A model generated the notes under the pieces. It searched no databases. It worked only from the letters and a program-made list of their open reading frames with translations, and was not told the origin of the DNA. Made by a program: the position numbers and the translations under genes. Below are positions 1-7,406 of a stretch of 26,503 nucleotides of DNA, piece by piece. Position 1 is the stretch's first letter. Each line of letters begins with the position of its first letter. This stretch comes from a virus. The stretch covers positions 1 through 26,503 of IMG/VR virus record IMGVR_UViG_3300044655_001242; one strand, written 5' to 3'.

Positions 1-182
1 TATGAATTAACTGTATCATTATATTGTTTACTCCACGAATATTCAGTATCGCATGGAAATCCAGGACATTGAAAATTACATCCAAAAACACGAGCCCATA
101 CGCTAGGTACACCTGCATATTTACCCTCACCTTGAATAGAATAAAAAGGTTTTTCACCTAGTTTATATCTTTTTTCACTCAT
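1..182 (-). CDS. queE: QueE-like 7-carboxy-7-deazaguanine synthase, N-terminal part
   Basis: I translated this from the minus strand. It begins with ATG at 182 behind a good Shine-Dalgarno (GGAG, about 6 nt upstream) and runs off the left edge after about 60 residues. The N-terminus carries the QueE signature S-I-Q-G-E-G followed by [10 protein letters not shown], then the radical-SAM cysteine region [15 protein letters not shown]. QueE is a radical SAM enzyme that converts 6-carboxytetrahydropterin to 7-carboxy-7-deazaguanine, the substrate of QueC. The neighbouring queC and amidotransferase genes on the other strand support this reading. Oddity: the visible cysteine spacing is C-x3-C-x4-C rather than the usual C-x3-C-x2-C. 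The C-terminal part is outside the window, so completeness cannot be judged. Confidence 0.85.
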   Translation of the reverse strand, partial: MSEKRYKLGEKPFYSIQGEGKYAGVPSVWARVFGCNFQCPGFPCDTEYSWSKQYNDTVNS

Positions 183-211
183 TGCTATCTCCGTAAAGCT
201 TAGAAATAATT

Positions 212-240
212 AGTATAATACATTTCCAGGTAAAAATCAA
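212..240 (-). promoter_or_regulatory. Sigma70-like promoter for queE
   Basis: On the minus strand TTGATT (235-240) is followed after exactly 17 nt by TATACT (212-217). This is a good host-type promoter about 30 nt upstream of the queE start. The -35 box directly follows the stop codon of the upstream hypothetical gene. Confidence 0.55.
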
Positions 241-537
241 TTACGTGATTGGTGTTTTATCAGGTGTAAATTTCCATGAATCGTCACGAGCACCTTTTAA
301 TGTAGCTGTGTTTAATTGCTTAACAGCGTATATGCAATGATCTAAGTATTGCTTGTACGGTTTCTTCATCATATTAGATGGTACATCAACACCGTTTTCT
401 CTATATGTTTGATGTACTAAATCAATAGCTCGCTCAACAGGTACCGCTGGGTCCATTGCTTTCTTTTTGATATCTTTCATTATTTTTTGACTAACTAGAT
501 ATTCAATCTTGTATTCAAAAAGATCTTGTAATTTCAT
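241..537 (-). CDS. Hypothetical small protein (98 aa)
   Basis: I do not recognise this protein. The frame is open up to 636, but the internal ATG at 537 is the better start: it has AAGG about 7 nt upstream, gives a protein beginning M-K-L-Q-D-L-F-E-Y-K, and avoids running the gene through the inverted-repeat element at 568-660. The product is a soluble, charged, mainly helical-looking 98-residue protein with no signal peptide or membrane segment. It lies upstream of queE on the same strand, 58 nt away, and divergent from queC. The repeat element just upstream is the likely control region; a near copy precedes the gp15-like gene at 20963. A role in modification, virion or regulation cannot be told from the sequence. 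Confidence 0.6.
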   Translation of the reverse strand: MKLQDLFEYKIEYLVSQKIMKDIKKKAMDPAVPVERAIDLVHQTYRENGVDVPSNMMKKPYKQYLDHCIYAVKQLNTATLKGARDDSWKFTPDKTPIT

Positions 538-567
538 ATTATACCTTAGTGTGGATATGTATGTTCC

Positions 568-660
568 CTTTGTTCTCCTTAGGGAGATACAATGGTAGCT
601 AACTTTTAATATCTTGTTATGTGTATATAGTGTCATTTGTTCTCCCTAAGGAGAACAAGG
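568..660 (-). repeat. Inverted-repeat regulatory element, copy 1
   Basis: A palindrome at 637-658 (TTGTTCTCC, CTAA, GGAGAACAA) and an imperfect palindrome at 570-592 lie in opposite orientation with centres 67 bp apart. On the minus strand ATGACA (631-636), a 17-nt spacer and GATATT (608-613) resemble a sigma70 promoter placed between the two arms, pointing at the small gene starting at 537. An element of identical length (82 bp), arm spacing and core layout occurs at 20827-20908 on the plus strand. The outer arms can also pair with each other (TTAGGGAGA with TCTCCCTAA). Operator-flanked promoter or structured leader RNA are both possible. Confidence 0.7.
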
Positions 661-689
661 ATAATAATACATAGGATATCTAATATTTA

Positions 690-718
690 TTGAAATAATT
701 CAATTTCTAATATATAAT
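690..718 (+). promoter_or_regulatory. Sigma70-like promoter for queC operon
   Basis: TTGAAA (690-695), a 17-nt spacer and a perfect TATAAT (713-718) form a near-consensus host promoter, with the queC start codon 32 nt downstream. It points to early, host-polymerase transcription of queC, the amidotransferase and the two small Cys-rich genes as one unit. Confidence 0.65.
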
Positions 719-749
719 ACCTATTGTATTTTAACTACGGGGTAATTAT

Positions 750-1460
750 ATGAACGGTTTAGATGACGATATCAAGAAAGTAGCTATTTCATTATCAGGT
801 GGATTAGATAGTACGACATTATTGTATATGTTAGCAAACAAATATGGCAATGATAATGTTTATGCTATTTCATTTTACTATCAACAAAAACAAAGCATTG
901 AATTAGACTTAGCGAAAAAATCATGTGAAAAATTAGGTGTATCTCATAAGACAGTAGATATATCATTTTTAGGTGATATCGCACGTAAGGTTAGTACAAA
1001 TATTAGTGGTGCAGATATTGAAATGCCAACGATTGTTGATATTTTAGGTAATCCGCAACCTGTAACTTACGTTCCATTTAGAAACCTATTATTCTCGTCT
1101 ATGTTATTATCATTTGCAGAAGCAAATGAATGTGATGCAATTGCATTAGGTCTAAATTCAAATGATCAATATAACTATTGGGATACAACTCCTGAATTTG
1201 TTGAACGTTTATCTAGTATTGTTGAATTAAACAGAATGCATGGTATTAAGATTGTAACGCCATTAGTTAGTTTAAACAAAACAGAAGAGCTTAAACTTGG
1301 TTTAGAGTTAGGTTGCGATTATTCTAATACGATTACATGTTATGATCCAGTTGACGGTAAATCATGTGGTACATGTCCATCATGTGCAGAAAGAATAAGA
1401 GCATTTAAAAACATAGGTCAAAAAGATCCTATTGAATATTTGATTGATATTAATTGGTAA
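750..1460 (+). CDS. queC: QueC, 7-cyano-7-deazaguanine (preQ0) synthase
   Basis: A 236-residue protein of normal QueC length. QueC converts 7-carboxy-7-deazaguanine to preQ0 with ATP and ammonia. Visible marks are the N-terminal PP-loop S-G-G-L-D-S-T (residues 16-22), the internal segment Y-V-P-F-R-N, and the C-terminal zinc site C197, C206, C209, C212 (C-x8-C-G-T-C-x2-C) followed by R-I-R-A-F. The start ATG has CGGGG upstream and a near-consensus promoter at 690-718. The gene leads a plus-strand operon and is followed after 6 nt by a class II glutamine amidotransferase. In phages, preQ0 and its derivatives are inserted into DNA as guanine replacements that block restriction. Here that role is inferred from context, since the inserting transglycosylase (DpdA) is not in the window. 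Confidence 0.95.
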   Translation: MNGLDDDIKKVAISLSGGLDSTTLLYMLANKYGNDNVYAISFYYQQKQSIELDLAKKSCEKLGVSHKTVDISFLGDIARKVSTNISGADIEMPTIVDILGNPQPVTYVPFRNLLFSSMLLSFAEANECDAIALGLNSNDQYNYWDTTPEFVERLSSIVELNRMHGIKIVTPLVSLNKTEELKLGLELGCDYSNTITCYDPVDGKSCGTCPSCAERIRAFKNIGQKDPIEYLIDINW

Positions 1461-1466
1461 ATTATT

Positions 1467-2081
1467 ATGTGTTCTATTGTTGGTAGCTATTCAAAAGCAA
1501 AATTCCTTGAATTGATCAAACTCAATACATATCGTGGTGCATTTAGTCATTCATTGACTATTATTAAGCGAGATGGATATAATATTGTAAAAGATTTTGG
1601 TCCATTTAATGAAGACTTATTAAACACGGAATATTACGAAGAGGGGGATTATCTATTAGGTCATTGTCAAGCGCCAACGAACGGATTAGTAAAAGAATAC
1701 GACCGAATTCACCCATATCAAGGTAAACTAATATTATTGCATAATGGTATTATTAAGGATGCTGAAGTCGGTCGTATTAATTCTGAGTTGAATAGTGAGT
1801 ATGTGTGGGATACACAAGCGTTAGCTGAATATATTCAAGATGATTTTATGAAGTTATCAGACATTGAAGGATCATTTGCGTGTGTTTGCATTAAAAATAA
1901 TGAATTATTTGTGTTTAGAAATGCAATATCTCCATTGTATATGGATAGTGAATCTAATCTTAGCTCTACAAAATTTGCAGGGTCAGAGATGATTTTAAAT
2001 AATTCTATATACAAGTTACATAATAAAACGTTCGGTGTGGTCGAAACGTTTAATAACACGCATAACCCTTACTATTTTTAA
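1467..2081 (+). CDS. Class II glutamine amidotransferase (Gat of a split Gat-QueC)
   Basis: A 204-residue Ntn-type glutaminase domain. Cys2 directly follows the initiator Met and would be the N-terminal nucleophile, which fixes the start at this ATG. Other family motifs are T-Y-R-G (residues 21-24), G-H-C-Q-A-P-T (65-71), H-P (82-83), H-N-G (92-94), D-T-Q-A-L (115-119) and G-S-F-A. It begins 6 nt after the queC stop with no strong ribosome-binding site, suggesting translational coupling. Known biology: in some archaea a fused Gat-QueC makes archaeosine from preQ0 sites, and phages such as 9g carry Gat with queuosine-type genes and have deoxyarchaeosine in their DNA. By inference this enzyme supplies ammonia for turning a preQ0 or carboxy-deazaguanine base into an amidine or amide. 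Substrate and product are not proven. Confidence 0.8.
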   Translation: MCSIVGSYSKAKFLELIKLNTYRGAFSHSLTIIKRDGYNIVKDFGPFNEDLLNTEYYEEGDYLLGHCQAPTNGLVKEYDRIHPYQGKLILLHNGIIKDAEVGRINSELNSEYVWDTQALAEYIQDDFMKLSDIEGSFACVCIKNNELFVFRNAISPLYMDSESNLSSTKFAGSEMILNNSIYKLHNKTFGVVETFNNTHNPYYF

Positions 2082-2090
2082 GGATATTAA

Positions 2091-2366
2091 ATGGCAGAAC
2101 AAATTGAGAATAACGTATTAGATGAATGTGACATTGCTTCTGTATTTGAAGAGAATGACCGTAGCATCGGTATAGCAAAGATCGTTGGTAATTTTCCTAG
2201 AAATCGGAATATTGATGAAATATTGATTGATGGGTTGGAATGTGATATCTGTAGTTCAATAATTCCAATTGAGCGGCAGCGAGTAGTATTAACAATGAAA
2301 GAAACCTGCGATTACTGTGCAGGTTGTCAAGAAATATTAGATAAAAAGGATCGATTATATGCTTAG
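2091..2366 (+). CDS. TraR/DksA-like C4 zinc-finger protein
   Basis: A 91-residue protein, acidic at the N-terminus, ending in a four-cysteine zinc finger: C51-x2-C54, 18 residues, C73-x2-C76. The intervening I-I-P-I-E-R-Q-R is typical of the TraR/DksA finger (C-x-x-C-G-x-x-I-P-x-x-R). An extra Cys lies at 79. Such proteins bind in the secondary channel of RNA polymerase and shift promoter choice, and short TraR-type versions are common in phages. The long DksA coiled coil with its acidic tip is not obvious, so polymerase binding is an inference. TAAGGA precedes the start. Its end overlaps the next gene by 8 nt, and it lies 9 nt after the amidotransferase in the same transcription unit. Confidence 0.7.
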   Translation: MAEQIENNVLDECDIASVFEENDRSIGIAKIVGNFPRNRNIDEILIDGLECDICSSIIPIERQRVVLTMKETCDYCAGCQEILDKKDRLYA

Positions 2367-2835
2367 TTGTGGAGTTTGTAACAGTTTGTTACTAACAGTT
2401 GAATCAAAATGTTATGATAATTTTTGGATTTATACAGATAAAGGTAATTCTGAATTATTAGCTTATGTACCTGAAAATAGTGGTTTAAGCTACGATGGTA
2501 CAACGTTATCGTTTTCGTTTTGTTCATCGTGTGGTAAAATAGGAGGTTCTGCTCCTATTGATATTAAGGTCGTAAATACAGCATTAGATCCAATACCACG
2601 TAAATCTATTGGTGATGCAATTAGTAACATCTACGCTAATTCATTATTAGGAAATACACGTGCATGTATTGAAGATATGAATTGGGTATCAATTCGAATA
2701 TCACCTGTTGAATTTGAAGCATTAACTCAAGCTTATAACGTATATCTTGATTTTAGAAAGAATAAGCAAGAATACCCTGAGTATACAAATTTAATGACGG
2801 ATTTAAAAGAGAAATACATACAACAGTATGGATAA
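2359..2835 (+). CDS. Hypothetical protein with two CxxC motifs
   Basis: This 158-residue protein is not recognised. It starts with M-L-S-C-G-V-C, and a second pair, C-S-S-C-G-K, lies near residue 55. The two pairs could together bind one zinc ion, as in a split zinc ribbon. The rest is a beta-rich first half and a helical C-terminal half without membrane segments. The start overlaps the end of the preceding zinc-finger gene by 8 nt and has AAAAAGGA upstream, so translation is probably coupled. It is the last gene of the queC operon and is followed at once by a strong terminator. A nucleic-acid-binding or regulatory role would fit the cysteines but is not shown. Confidence 0.75.
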   Translation: MLSCGVCNSLLLTVESKCYDNFWIYTDKGNSELLAYVPENSGLSYDGTTLSFSFCSSCGKIGGSAPIDIKVVNTALDPIPRKSIGDAISNIYANSLLGNTRACIEDMNWVSIRISPVEFEALTQAYNVYLDFRKNKQEYPEYTNLMTDLKEKYIQQYG

Positions 2836-2838
2836 ACA

Positions 2839-2866
2839 AAAAAAAGCCTCGAAAGAGGCTTTTTTT
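2839..2866. terminator. Bidirectional intrinsic terminator
   Basis: The stem is GCCTC with GAGGC and a GAAA tetraloop, flanked by seven or more A on the left and seven T on the right, so it works on both strands. It lies between the convergent ends of the queC operon (2835) and the fibre operon (2871). Confidence 0.9.
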
Positions 2867-2870
2867 ATAA

Positions 2871-5315
2871 TTATACAGTATACTTAATAATAACGACACC
2901 CTTAGCGCCTGCGCCGCCTACACCTGGCCCTGTACCTTTACCGCGGATAGCTGCTCCACCACCTCCTGCACCGTAACTTGTACCGGGGTTACCGTTAACA
3001 GTTACGCTGGTACCTCCTAATTTACCCGGCTTGCCACCACCGTCATACATCCCAGCTGCGTACGGTATCGGTGAATCACCGCCGTTACCACCTGTAGCTG
3101 TAGCTCCACCATTATCAATAGAACTACCACCATTACCTCCGTTAATACCACCTGGGCTACCACCCAGTCCACCCACGTTACCTTCTCTATTAGTACGTGA
3201 TGCTGGAGCTAAACCACCAGCTGCTAACATTGTAGTTCCTGCAACTGTTTTATATACAGTTTTTGCACCGTTTTTATATATTCTTGTACCACCCCCACCA
3301 CCAGCTGATAACCCCGTGGTACGATCGGTATTACCATATACTCCCCCACTACCACCCAATCCAATTTTAATTGTTAGAACATCGCCAGCAACAAAATCAC
3401 TTGTTAAACTTGGAGTAATAATTTTATATGCACCTGAACCACCTCCGGCCCCACCACCATTCCAGTTATCATTAACGTAACCTTCACCCCCACCAGCTCC
3501 ACCACCAACGATATGGAAGGTTAATGTTTTAATATCTGTCGGAACTGTCCAAGTACTATCGGTTGTAATTATCACAGTTTCTGAATCTACTTTATTACCT
3601 GATGGCGCTTTACCTAAAGCAAAAATAACAGGTGCAAGTAAAGGGTTAGCTTTATCTTTAGTTACAGGTATCGATAATGTAACATGCGCATGGGTAACTA
3701 TCGTACTGTCAGAAAAAATAGATGTTAATGGAGGAACTTTAAGTGTTTTATATTCGCCGTTAGCATTAACATCAGTCGTGGTTGCTTTAGTCGTTGATGT
3801 AACTAATGGTGTGACATTAGTAGAAACCGAATTAAAAAATACCGTTTCGAATGGTAATTCAAATTTATATTTGCAAGTAATGTCTGTACCTGCCACTGTT
3901 AAAAAAGCATACTCATCAGTAGATTTATAAAACGAGCCCCAGTCACTGAACACTTTTGCAGGTGCAATATCAGTTGTTGCATATATTGGTCTACCAACAA
4001 TCCATTGTAGCAATACGTCGTTTGGTAGTTGTAAATAGCCTCGGGAAAAATAACCAGTTGCTGGTGTGCCAGCTAAATCGTTTTGTTTCATTGAACCAAA
4101 AATATCAACCCAGCCGTAGGTATTAAGGTTAGTGATAGTTAAAAACTGACCAACCATACCATTAACCCAACCCATAGCAGTACCATCAGATGTTAATACA
4201 CCTGGCGCTAATGTTGGTAAACCACTTGCATTACTCCCTCCACCCCCGCCTGTACCCCAAACTGGCGGTAAATTAGGACCTTGCGATTTTAATACATCGC
4301 CAGCAGCTCCCGGCGAACCTGTACTATCTTTAACTTCACCAGCTAATGTAAGTTTATTGAATTTTTTATCGCTTTTAACTTCTTGTACAACTGTCGATGG
4401 TTGTAAAAACAAATAACTATCATCTAAATTTAACCAATAAGCTCTATCAGCAGATGGGTCAGATGCGATAACATTAAACCCTGTTTTTTCAGGTGGTATA
4501 GGTAAATTTGTCTTACAAATATATTCAGGTGTAATATCCATAAAAGCAACATCTTTACCGTTTGGTGTAACTAATACGGTTTTTGGTTTTTTATTTGGCC
4601 AAGAAACCCCACCATTTTGAATAGCTGTATCAACATATTTTTTATTTGTAGCGTCTGTTTGTTGAGTAGGGTCTTTAGGTACTGTTAATGTACCGGTTAC
4701 AGTCAAATCACCACCAACACTTAAACTACCCAATTTACCATCAATTGTTGTTGTACCAGCAGGTAATTTTAATGGTACATATTTACTGGTAATAGACGTC
4801 AACCTACTTGACAAATAACTCAAAGTTACAACTTCGTTACCAGATGAAGGTGCTTTATTTGAAAAGATACCTCTATCAACTACTAACTTACCTTTTATAT
4901 GTATATCACCATCAATTGTAGCTAAACCTGACGGTACACGAACATTGCTCTGTAAAATTGATTCAGAGAAAAAATCAGAACTGTATAGTAATTTTTGAAG
5001 TGTTTCTGTATCAACAACATCAATCCATTTATACCCACCACCTTGTGCTTTTTTGCATATTTTTAAATTAGATACAGATGAATTATCGTACCATAATTGA
5101 CCTTCAATTGATACAGCAGGTGGCATGGAATCGCTATGATTTTCAAGCATATGAACAAGGTTTGTCCACATTTCTTGACCATAATCAGAATAACCTTTAC
5201 CTAGTAATGTTAAAGATGTATGTTGACCATTAATTGCGCCTGGTCCATCATAACGGAACGGATCAATTGAAAATGGCGGTTTGGTATTATCAGTAAAATG
5301 TATTGTATATGTCAT
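2871..5315 (-). CDS. Tail fibre / adhesin with glycine-rich tip (fibre paralog 6)
   Basis: The last and longest of six paralogous fibre-type proteins (814 aa). I take the ATG at 5315, which overlaps the preceding stop as ATGA. The frame extends to a TTG at 5348, but only the shorter start matches its paralogs. The N-terminal domain (about residues 1-110) has the shared pattern S-L-T-L-L-G-K, then W-T-N-L-V-H-M-L-E-N, then G-Q-L-W-Y-D and K-W-I-D-V. The middle has fibre-like segments with N-K-K-Y-V-D. Residues about 601-814 are very glycine-rich with many GGG runs, ending in G-A-K-G-V-V-I-I-K-Y. Glycine-rich tips of this kind form receptor-binding surfaces in phage adhesins such as S16 gp38. 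A role as distal receptor-binding fibre is inferred. The terminator follows directly. Confidence 0.85.
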   Translation of the reverse strand: MTYTIHFTDNTKPPFSIDPFRYDGPGAINGQHTSLTLLGKGYSDYGQEMWTNLVHMLENHSDSMPPAVSIEGQLWYDNSSVSNLKICKKAQGGGYKWIDVVDTETLQKLLYSSDFFSESILQSNVRVPSGLATIDGDIHIKGKLVVDRGIFSNKAPSSGNEVVTLSYLSSRLTSITSKYVPLKLPAGTTTIDGKLGSLSVGGDLTVTGTLTVPKDPTQQTDATNKKYVDTAIQNGGVSWPNKKPKTVLVTPNGKDVAFMDITPEYICKTNLPIPPEKTGFNVIASDPSADRAYWLNLDDSYLFLQPSTVVQEVKSDKKFNKLTLAGEVKDSTGSPGAAGDVLKSQGPNLPPVWGTGGGGGSNASGLPTLAPGVLTSDGTAMGWVNGMVGQFLTITNLNTYGWVDIFGSMKQNDLAGTPATGYFSRGYLQLPNDVLLQWIVGRPIYATTDIAPAKVFSDWGSFYKSTDEYAFLTVAGTDITCKYKFELPFETVFFNSVSTNVTPLVTSTTKATTTDVNANGEYKTLKVPPLTSIFSDSTIVTHAHVTLSIPVTKDKANPLLAPVIFALGKAPSGNKVDSETVIITTDSTWTVPTDIKTLTFHIVGGGAGGGEGYVNDNWNGGGAGGGSGAYKIITPSLTSDFVAGDVLTIKIGLGGSGGVYGNTDRTTGLSAGGGGGTRIYKNGAKTVYKTVAGTTMLAAGGLAPASRTNREGNVGGLGGSPGGINGGNGGSSIDNGGATATGGNGGDSPIPYAAGMYDGGGKPGKLGGTSVTVNGNPGTSYGAGGGGAAIRGKGTGPGVGGAGAKGVVIIKYTV
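2874..3515 (-). other. Glycine-rich adhesin-like domain
   Basis: The last 214 codons of the fibre gene. Many short polyglycine runs alternate with Ser, Thr, Asn and hydrophobic residues, and the domain closes with V-V-I-I-K-Y. This composition matches glycine-rich distal adhesin domains in which polyglycine II helices stack and loops contact the receptor. The antisense strand shows a proline-rich open frame here, which is only the complement of the GGN codons. Confidence 0.7.
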
Positions 5316-6070
5316 AGTGGTGATGATAAGATAAGTCCAACCAAACAAAATTGTAATTCACCTGCGATGGGTAACCCACCATCAAGATCACGGATTATAA
5401 ATGAATCAGTAGTTTTATTACTAACGGTATAGTGATGACCACGAGGGTAATCATCTACACTAGTGTACGTAGAGTTTTTTGAATTTACCGTGATAATAAC
5501 TGAGTAATTAGTATTTTTCATAACAACAGGTAAGTCTATTGTCACCTTATCGTTTGTAAGTTGATTTTTAGCTACAACTCCGTTCAACGTAATAAACCCG
5601 CTAAAATCCATTATGTTATATTGATATGTACTATTTTTAGAGGTAAATTTAATACCCGTATTTGCATCTACGTACGCTTTTGTAGCAAATTGTGTATCTT
5701 CAGTTATTGGATCGGTTAATAATAAATCATACGGTAATGTACCACCTGTACGTTTTAATATTTTTGAAAGGTCAACAGTAGTACGAGGTATAATATTTTC
5801 CCATACAGGTTGATCCGTTATTTTACCGGTATTAATTTTTAACGATGTTGATGACGTATCATACCATAATTGACCTTCTACAGCATGGTTAGGAGGTGTG
5901 CTATTAGCATAATGCTCCATATACTGTAACAAATTTGTCCATAATACAGTACCATAATTTAATGTATTACGACCAAACATTGTTATAGGTGTTTGAGTAT
6001 TATACCCATCATCATTTACATATATTGATGGTTTAGAACGATTGGTAAATTTTACATTATATATTGTCAT
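5312..6070 (-). CDS. Short tail-fibre-type protein (fibre paralog 5)
   Basis: A 252-residue protein from the ATG at 6070, which overlaps the previous stop as ATGA; an upstream in-frame start at 6094 would lengthen it without paralog support. The N-terminal shared domain reads I-T-M-F-G-R-N, W-T-N-L-L-Q-Y-M-E-H, V-E-G-Q-L-W-Y-D-T-S and W-E-N-I. A short linker then has T-G-G-T-L with F-A-T-K-A-Y-V-D-A, a pattern common at trimeric fibre repeats. The C-terminal 100 residues are a beta-rich domain similar in layout to those of the next two paralogs (N-Y-S-V-I-I, then T-V-S-N-K-T-T-D-S-F-I-I). It is co-transcribed with its paralogs and probably forms a trimer or a fibre segment on the virion. Exact position is unknown. 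Confidence 0.8.
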   Translation of the reverse strand: MTIYNVKFTNRSKPSIYVNDDGYNTQTPITMFGRNTLNYGTVLWTNLLQYMEHYANSTPPNHAVEGQLWYDTSSTSLKINTGKITDQPVWENIIPRTTVDLSKILKRTGGTLPYDLLLTDPITEDTQFATKAYVDANTGIKFTSKNSTYQYNIMDFSGFITLNGVVAKNQLTNDKVTIDLPVVMKNTNYSVIITVNSKNSTYTSVDDYPRGHHYTVSNKTTDSFIIRDLDGGLPIAGELQFCLVGLILSSPL

Positions 6071-6729
6071 ATTGAAAAGCCTGTAATAACACACGCAATA
6101 GAATCAAAAACACCAGAAACGGATATTTTAAAACTCGTGGTTGTTTTATCGTAAACGGTACAGTAAACCGCATCTGTGACATTGGTTGTAGTATTAACTG
6201 TACATAAAACAGCATATTTTGTATTAGCCATTTCAACGGGTAGTGATATAGGTAACGATGCATTAGTAACAATAGTTTGAGCTATTACATATGAGTTTTC
6301 GTTTTGAATATAGGGGAATGAACCACCATTAAAGGTTGGTGTATATACTTTTGATTCAACATATTTTCTATTAGCAATAGCTGTATTTGTCGATGGTGTA
6401 CTAACAGCTAAATTACCATTTACGATATCACCCGTTTTCTTAATGAAGTTAGTAGTATCAGCAGTAGAAGGTGTTATGTTAACCCACGACGAATTAGAAT
6501 ATAATTTTAACTGCTGGTTAAAATTATCATACCATAATTGACCTGCTAACGGTTCATTAGGTTTATAAGGACCACTAAAATTTTCTAATAAATGTACAAT
6601 GTTAGACCAAAATGTCTCATCATACTCATTAAAGTTTCTACCTGATAATGACAATGAAGTACTAACATCGACCGAATTTGAGTCGACTAATATCGATTTA
6701 CCGCTAGATGTATATGCTATATAATTCAC
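6067..6729 (-). CDS. Short tail-fibre-type protein (fibre paralog 4)
   Basis: I place the start at a GTG at 6729, which overlaps the stop of the upstream gene as GTGA. This matches the overlap pattern of the adjoining paralogs and gives an N-terminus aligned with them (M-N-Y-I-A-Y-T-S-S-G-K-S). A TTG at 6753 is possible but less likely. The protein has 220 residues. The shared N-terminal domain contains S-L-S-L-S-G-R-N, W-S-N-I-V-H-L-L-E-N-F, A-G-Q-L-W-Y-D and S-W-V-N-I. The linker has K-K-T-G-D-I-V-N-G-N-L with A-N-R-K-Y-V-E. The C-terminal beta domain contains M-A-N-T-K-Y-A-V and Y-D-K-T-T-T-S-F-K-I. It is a likely fibre or fibre-adaptor component of the virion. Confidence 0.78.
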   Translation of the reverse strand: MNYIAYTSSGKSILVDSNSVDVSTSLSLSGRNFNEYDETFWSNIVHLLENFSGPYKPNEPLAGQLWYDNFNQQLKLYSNSSWVNITPSTADTTNFIKKTGDIVNGNLAVSTPSTNTAIANRKYVESKVYTPTFNGGSFPYIQNENSYVIAQTIVTNASLPISLPVEMANTKYAVLCTVNTTTNVTDAVYCTVYDKTTTSFKISVSGVFDSIACVITGFSI

Positions 6730-7406
6730 AGTGCTATACCAACTACCATCCAATTATCACTATTTGAGGTAAAGCCTTTTGTTGTTTTATTTGTTACTCT
6801 AAAATGTTGATATGAATTATTATTAGTTATAACAGCACTATAATTAATATCAGCCATTTCAAATGGAAGAACAACATTACCTGAACCGATACCTTGAATA
6901 ATAGCAAATTTATTTGGATACATTACCCAACTTTTATTGTTTGCTGAACCAGTAGTAATACCGCCTTTCCAACTATCAACAAACTTCTTTGTACAAGCAA
7001 ATGTATCATTTCGGTTAGGTCCGGTGTATACCGTAGTAGTTTGTTCCGCAATACCTAATTTTAAATTTGAAGCGGTTGCTGATTTTGATATATCAATAAA
7101 CGATGATAAATCAACAGCTGTAGAATTAGTTATTGGTAGCCATTTTGGTGTTGTACCTGTTACCACACAAACATTTAACTCTTTGTTAGAGCTATTATAC
7201 CATAACTGACCTTCAATTGGTTTATCAGGTGGTGTAGGATTAGAAAAATTTTCTAATAAATGTAGTAGGTTTTCCCAAAAATATTCACCAAACACCGAAA
7301 CATTAGGACCAAACAACGTTAACGATGTTTCGTTGTTAGGTCCATTATCATCAATAACAAGTGTTTTTGTTTTTGATAGATCTGATAGAACGATTGAGTA
7401 ACTCAT
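6726..7406 (-). CDS. Short tail-fibre-type protein (fibre paralog 3)
   Basis: A 226-residue protein starting at ATG 7406, immediately after the stop of the upstream paralog. The shared N-terminal domain has S-L-T-L-F-G-P-N, W-E-N-L-L-H-L-L-E-N-F, I-E-G-Q-L-W-Y-N and K-W-L-P-I. Its short middle has C-T-K-K-F-V-D-S-W in place of the usual K-x-Y-V-D. The C-terminal domain includes L-P-F-E-M-A-D-I-N-Y-S-A-V-I and V-T-N-K-T-T-K-G-F, close in pattern to the two following paralogs. Gene tandem duplication followed by divergence is the simplest explanation. Virion location and receptor role are inferred only. Confidence 0.8.
   Translation of the reverse strand: MSYSIVLSDLSKTKTLVIDDNGPNNETSLTLFGPNVSVFGEYFWENLLHLLENFSNPTPPDKPIEGQLWYNSSNKELNVCVVTGTTPKWLPITNSTAVDLSSFIDISKSATASNLKLGIAEQTTTVYTGPNRNDTFACTKKFVDSWKGGITTGSANNKSWVMYPNKFAIIQGIGSGNVVLPFEMADINYSAVITNNNSYQHFRVTNKTTKGFTSNSDNWMVVGIAL

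Noticed and set aside
568-660. A miniature transposon or insertion sequence made of inverted repeats
   Set aside because: There is no clear target-site duplication, and both copies sit at the same place relative to a downstream gene with a promoter-like core. A regulatory element fits better.
3031-3480. Plus-strand proline-rich open frame of 149 codons
   Set aside because: It is the complement of the glycine-rich fibre tip, where GGN codons read as proline-rich antisense. It has no ribosome-binding site or promoter.
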